Position numbers and translations under genes: made by a program. Below, piece after piece: positions 60,515 to 64,000 of a stretch of 64,000 nucleotides of DNA. The notes beneath the pieces are model-generated. The model saw only the letters and a program-made list of their open reading frames with translations, was not told the origin of the DNA and did not search any database. This DNA is from Clitoria ternatea (taxonomy: Eukaryota; Streptophyta; Magnoliopsida; Fabales; Fabaceae). The stretch is from positions 22,180,001-22,244,000 of the forward strand of contig CM075673.1 of assembly GCA_037962975.1 (NCBI GenBank), in the 5' to 3' direction. Numbering within the stretch: position 1 is the stretch's first letter; the number at the start of each line of letters is the position of its first letter.

Positions 60515-63466
60515 TGAAACGTCCCGACTCAATAATAAGGACAACCCGAAAACCAGGGATTTTTTTTTGCGTACAAATCGGAGTCGGAAATAGAAAATAG
60601 GGGTCAGGGTGCCACTCGCTTAGCAAGACCCTGATTTGGTTAAGCGAAACCAATAAACGTCGCTTGAGCGAGCTCCTACTCGCTAGAGCGAATCCCACAC
60701 TTGGTGTGTTCCCTCACTCAGAATCGGTACCACCTTTCACTCGGAAATGGTCCCCACAGGTCATGCCTCATTCAGAAAGTTCTTACTCAAGATCTCATCT
60801 CAGGCATGAGTCACTCGGAGGCATTTTAACCTTCACCCGGAAATGATTCCCTCAGTCATACTTCACTCGGAGGCACTTCAACCTCAATTCACTCGGAAGT
60901 AGTTCCCTCAGTCATATCTTACTCGGAAGTGTTTTACCCTTTCTTTACTCAGGAATATTTTAATCTTTCTTCACTCGGAAAAGGTTCTATCGGTTGTATC
61001 TCGCTCAGAAAACACCTTGACCTTTCCTCCCTCGGAAGAGATCCCCTTGGTCAAGTTTCACTCGGAAATACACTAACCTTTCATCACTCGGAAGGTTTCC
61101 TGGTTAAGTCTTACTCGGAAATATTTAAACCTTATCCCCTCGGGAGAGGTTTTCTAGGATGGGTTTCACTCAGAAATATTTTGACCATTCTTTCCTCAGA
61201 AGTGATTCTCTCGGTCAATTCTCACCCGGGAGTATTTAAACCTTTTTTCCCTCGGGAGAGGTTCTCCCAGCTACGTCTCACTCGGATACGTCTTTACTAT
61301 TCTCCCCTCAGAAGTAGTCCTCTCGAAAACACATCTCTCTCAGAACTATTTTAAGCTTTCTTCACTCGGAAAAGGCTCTTTCAACTATATCCCACTCGGA
61401 AACTTATTGTCTTTAACATTATTCTTACAACACCACCTCCTAGACAATTCAGGTAACATCATAACAATGTAAATATATATATATACTTGTCCACAACCCA
61501 GATAACTCAATCCATATATATATATATATATAAATATGTTCAAACAAAACGGTGTTCATAAGAGCTGGCCAAGGCTACATCAAAACTATACACAATATGT
61601 ACATTACATCGGTACAAATACTCCCCACACGGACTGATGTTCACTCGTCATTCTCCATCCTGACCTATATCCACTGAAAATATAGCCACAAGTAGGGGTG
61701 AGCATTTTACATATTAAATGACAGTTATTGACTCGGATTAATCCACCAATTCTCATCTATACAATATCATGTTTCAAACAAACAATAACATACACTGCCA
61801 TTCAATATGATTACTCATATAACATCATCCAATCAAGAGTTACTCAACTCATTCAAGGCTATATAATTCACGTTATTCTCAATAACATATACACACAACT
61901 ATACAAATCACATTGCACTCGGCAACAGTATCAGTGTACACACATTTAGTCAATCGGATCCATTTACTCGTTATTAAGTTTTGTGTTGCAACATAGGCTC
62001 TCAGCCTTTTACTCAGCTCTCAACTGATCCAGCCGTTTTACTGGTACCAAACCGTTTGCCCTCTCATGTAACACAGTCACTCTCAGCGACAACAGAAGTG
62101 TTATGGGCAGCCCTGAGTCCCACTTAGTCGGCTTGCCTTGAGTCCCACCCAAGGTTTTTCAAAGCATCTCATGCATATACATTTAATTACCGATTCAATA
62201 ATAAGTGTTTCACACTAAATGCTCTCAGCATTTTCAATGGTGCATCCCATGCATATTTTTATTATCATTAGTACAATAGTGTCATTTCAATCATCAAGCA
62301 TTTCATAACACATGCACTCGGTATTCTCATATCGTCACATGCATCTCATGCAGTTCCTTATAAAATCATAAATGGGAATCAGCATAATAATCTCACAACA
62401 CAGGCACTCGGTATTCACATTATCATCAACATGCATCTCATGCAATTCAATGTAAAATCATAAATGGAAATCAATCCAACTGTCTCATAGCACATGCACT
62501 CGGCATCCTCATCATCAGCAACATGCATCTTATGCAATCCCATATAAAATTACAAATGGGAATTAACATAACAATCTCACACCACATGCACTCGGCATTC
62601 ATAATATCATCAATATGCATCTCATGCAATTCAACATACAATCATAGACGGAAATCAACACAACACACAGCATAACAGTTTCACTCGGAACCCGTCCATA
62701 AACTATTCATTTGAAATGTAAAGCACCCCCTACTTACAATAAAGTCCCTCGAACTTTCAAACACTGACCGATCGCCCTTTGGTCACTCCTTCTCAACTAA
62801 ATGACCTTCGATTCCGATCATCAAACTTTGCACTCAGCTTTGGAGAAACCCCGAGCCGTTCTCTCTCTCGAATAGCTCCGCCTCACCAACAGTGGAGGAT
62901 TTCGAGCCTCCAAGACACCACAACGTTGCTGATGAAGAAGAAGAAGAAGAAGAAGAAGAAGAAGAAGAAGAAGAAGAAGAAGAAGAAGAAGAAGAAGAAG
63001 AAGAAGAAGAAGAAGAAGAAGAAGAAGAAGAAGAAGAAGAAGAAGAAGAAGAAGAAGAAGAAGAAGAAGAAGAAGAAGAAGAAGAAGAAGAAGAAGAAGA
63101 AGAAGAAGAAGAAGAAGAAGAAGAAGAAGAAGAAGAAGAAGAAGAAGAAGAAGAAGAAGAAGAAGAAGAAGAAGAAGAAGAAGAAGAAGAAGAAGAAGAA
63201 GAAGAAGAAGAAGAAGAAGAAGAAGAAGAAGAAGAAGAAGAAGAAGAAGCTCGGTTGACTTCAGAAGAAACGAGAATGGCACCTTTGCATGCACGAAGGA
63301 GAAATGGTTCAACTCTCACTTTCTTTTCCCAGCTCAGTGTGAGTGTGAGAATGATACAGAAGTCACTTATACCTGTCCAGAGGGCACATGCGTAACTTCC
63401 TTGCCACTCCCAATTAGTCAGCAATTAGCTCTAATCTGCCCAATAATGCGTAATCAGGATGTTACA
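60515..63466 (-). repeat. 5' LTR of the Tekay-type element (2952 bp)
   Basis: Same ends and internal arrays as 53186-55881. It differs mainly by the expanded GAA tract and by lacking about 22 bp present at 53464-53487 in the partner (a deletion between short 'agatc' repeats, junction near 60790). Several substitutions are C/T or G/A transitions, as expected of methylated repeats. Confidence 0.93.
62934..63249. repeat. Expanded (GAA)n tract, about 105 pure units
   Basis: 316 bp without a visible interruption. It replaces a run of about 11 units in the partner LTR. ORFs of poly-Lys, poly-Glu, poly-Ser or poly-Leu across it are artefacts of the repeat. Confidence 0.97.
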
Positions 63467-63471
63467 ATTAT

Positions 63472-64000
63472 TGTTCATCTATAATTTAGATTCGTTATTT
63501 GTTATTTTTATTCATTTATCTAATTAATTAATTTATAGTTATCTATTAATTATCCATTCATTCATTTACGTTTTTTACTTATTTATTTATTTGAACTATT
63601 TTTATTATTATATATTGTTTATTATTCTTATAATGTTTATTTATTTATCATTTATTTAGTTATTTACTTTATTCCTTAATCATTTATTTAATAGTTATCT
63701 TTTTATAATATTCAGTGGATGTTTAATTCTTATTATGCACTTTTAAAATTTATGACAATATCATTTTGAATATTATTGTGTTATTATAATGAATATGTAA
63801 TTATCAAAATTTTTCTCTTTATTAATATCGCTATATTAAGTGTCAAATAAAACAAAAGTATAATAAAATAAGATGAACTTACTAACAATAAGAACCTATT
63901 TGTTTAGGTTAGCTTCAGAAGATTTTCTTGGAAAGAAAGAAGTTTCTCAGGTAAAGAGAGGGTAAGATAAGAATTTACTAAATATAAGACATGTTAAATA
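63472..64000 (+). repeat. Continuation of the interrupted plus-strand LTR
   Basis: The TTTA-rich sequence of 52520-53180 resumes ('attcatttatctaattaatt', 'cttatttatttatttg') and grades into AT-rich sequence to the window end. No gene, terminus or primer-binding site is seen. Confidence 0.5.

Larger units (their letters stand above)
53186..63466 (-). mobile_element. Full-length Ty3/gypsy chromovirus (Tekay-type) retrotransposon, non-functional
   Basis: Complete structure on the minus strand: 5' LTR 60515-63466, tRNA-iMet primer-binding site, gag, protease, reverse transcriptase, RNase H, integrase, chromodomain-like C-terminus, polypurine tract, 3' LTR 53186-55881. Target duplication ATTAT at 53181-53185 and 63467-63471 is perfect. 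Placement in the Tekay/Del group rests on domain order and the C-terminal chromodomain text. Many in-frame stops and frame shifts make the coding region dead. The first 200 bp of the two LTRs differ at about seven places, mostly transitions, so the insertion is fairly young. Confidence 0.93.

Noticed and set aside
62779..63424. Long ORFs of poly-Lys, poly-Glu, poly-Ser or poly-Leu (159-196 codons)
   Set aside because: They are reads of one GAA microsatellite in different frames and strands inside an LTR.

Overview
This is plant nuclear DNA, AT-rich and full of transposable elements. It is most likely from a legume, probably of the phaseoloid group; that placement rests on general repeat style and is only moderately certain. 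The single clear host locus is a head-to-tail tandem pair of EIN2 genes, the ethylene-signalling Nramp-like membrane protein called SICKLE in Medicago. Both are on the minus strand.

The upstream copy (EIN2-2, coding span 26080-32983, 1299 codons) and the downstream copy (EIN2-1, 13347-23300, 1302 codons) have the same seven coding exons, phase-0 junctions, a non-coding 5' exon and full reading frames. EIN2-1 has collected insertions that EIN2-2 lacks. A three-LTR TRIM sits exactly at the exon 5 splice donor. A 2.05 kb hAT-like element lies in intron 4, and a SINE with a 16-bp target duplication lies in intron 1. A short templated rearrangement changes its last two codons. EIN2-2 therefore serves as an empty-site reference. 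An older TIR element in intron 1 is shared by both copies and predates the duplication.

Left part (1-13000): the 3' end and LTR of a decayed copia Sirevirus (1-3123), a 3.6 kb solo LTR with TATAT target duplications (3740-7344), a 53-codon single-pass membrane protein gene (9164-9325, minus), several MITEs, and a truncated zinc-finger-homeodomain remnant (12189-12392, minus). Middle (34400-46900): AT-rich intergenic DNA with MITEs, a TIR element, a 130-bp direct-repeat pair and a dead L1-type LINE (about 41110-44095).

Right part (46900-64000): nested retrotransposons. A Tat-type protease fragment is followed by chromovirus-like LTR sequence, which is split by a 1570-bp solo LTR (48837-50406, TSD AGTAG). 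Next comes the start of a plus-strand LTR (from 51923). It is interrupted by a structurally complete but coding-dead Tekay-type Ty3/gypsy element (53186-63466, TSD ATTAT).

The most unusual signals are: a pure (GAA)n tract of about 105 units in one Tekay LTR against about 11 in its partner; an array of hyphenated-palindrome words (TCGCT-NN-AGCGA) at about 60-bp period (47478-48084); a second word set (GACGC-TAC-GCGTC) in the solo LTR; and the TRIM insertion whose target duplication rebuilds an EIN2 splice donor.
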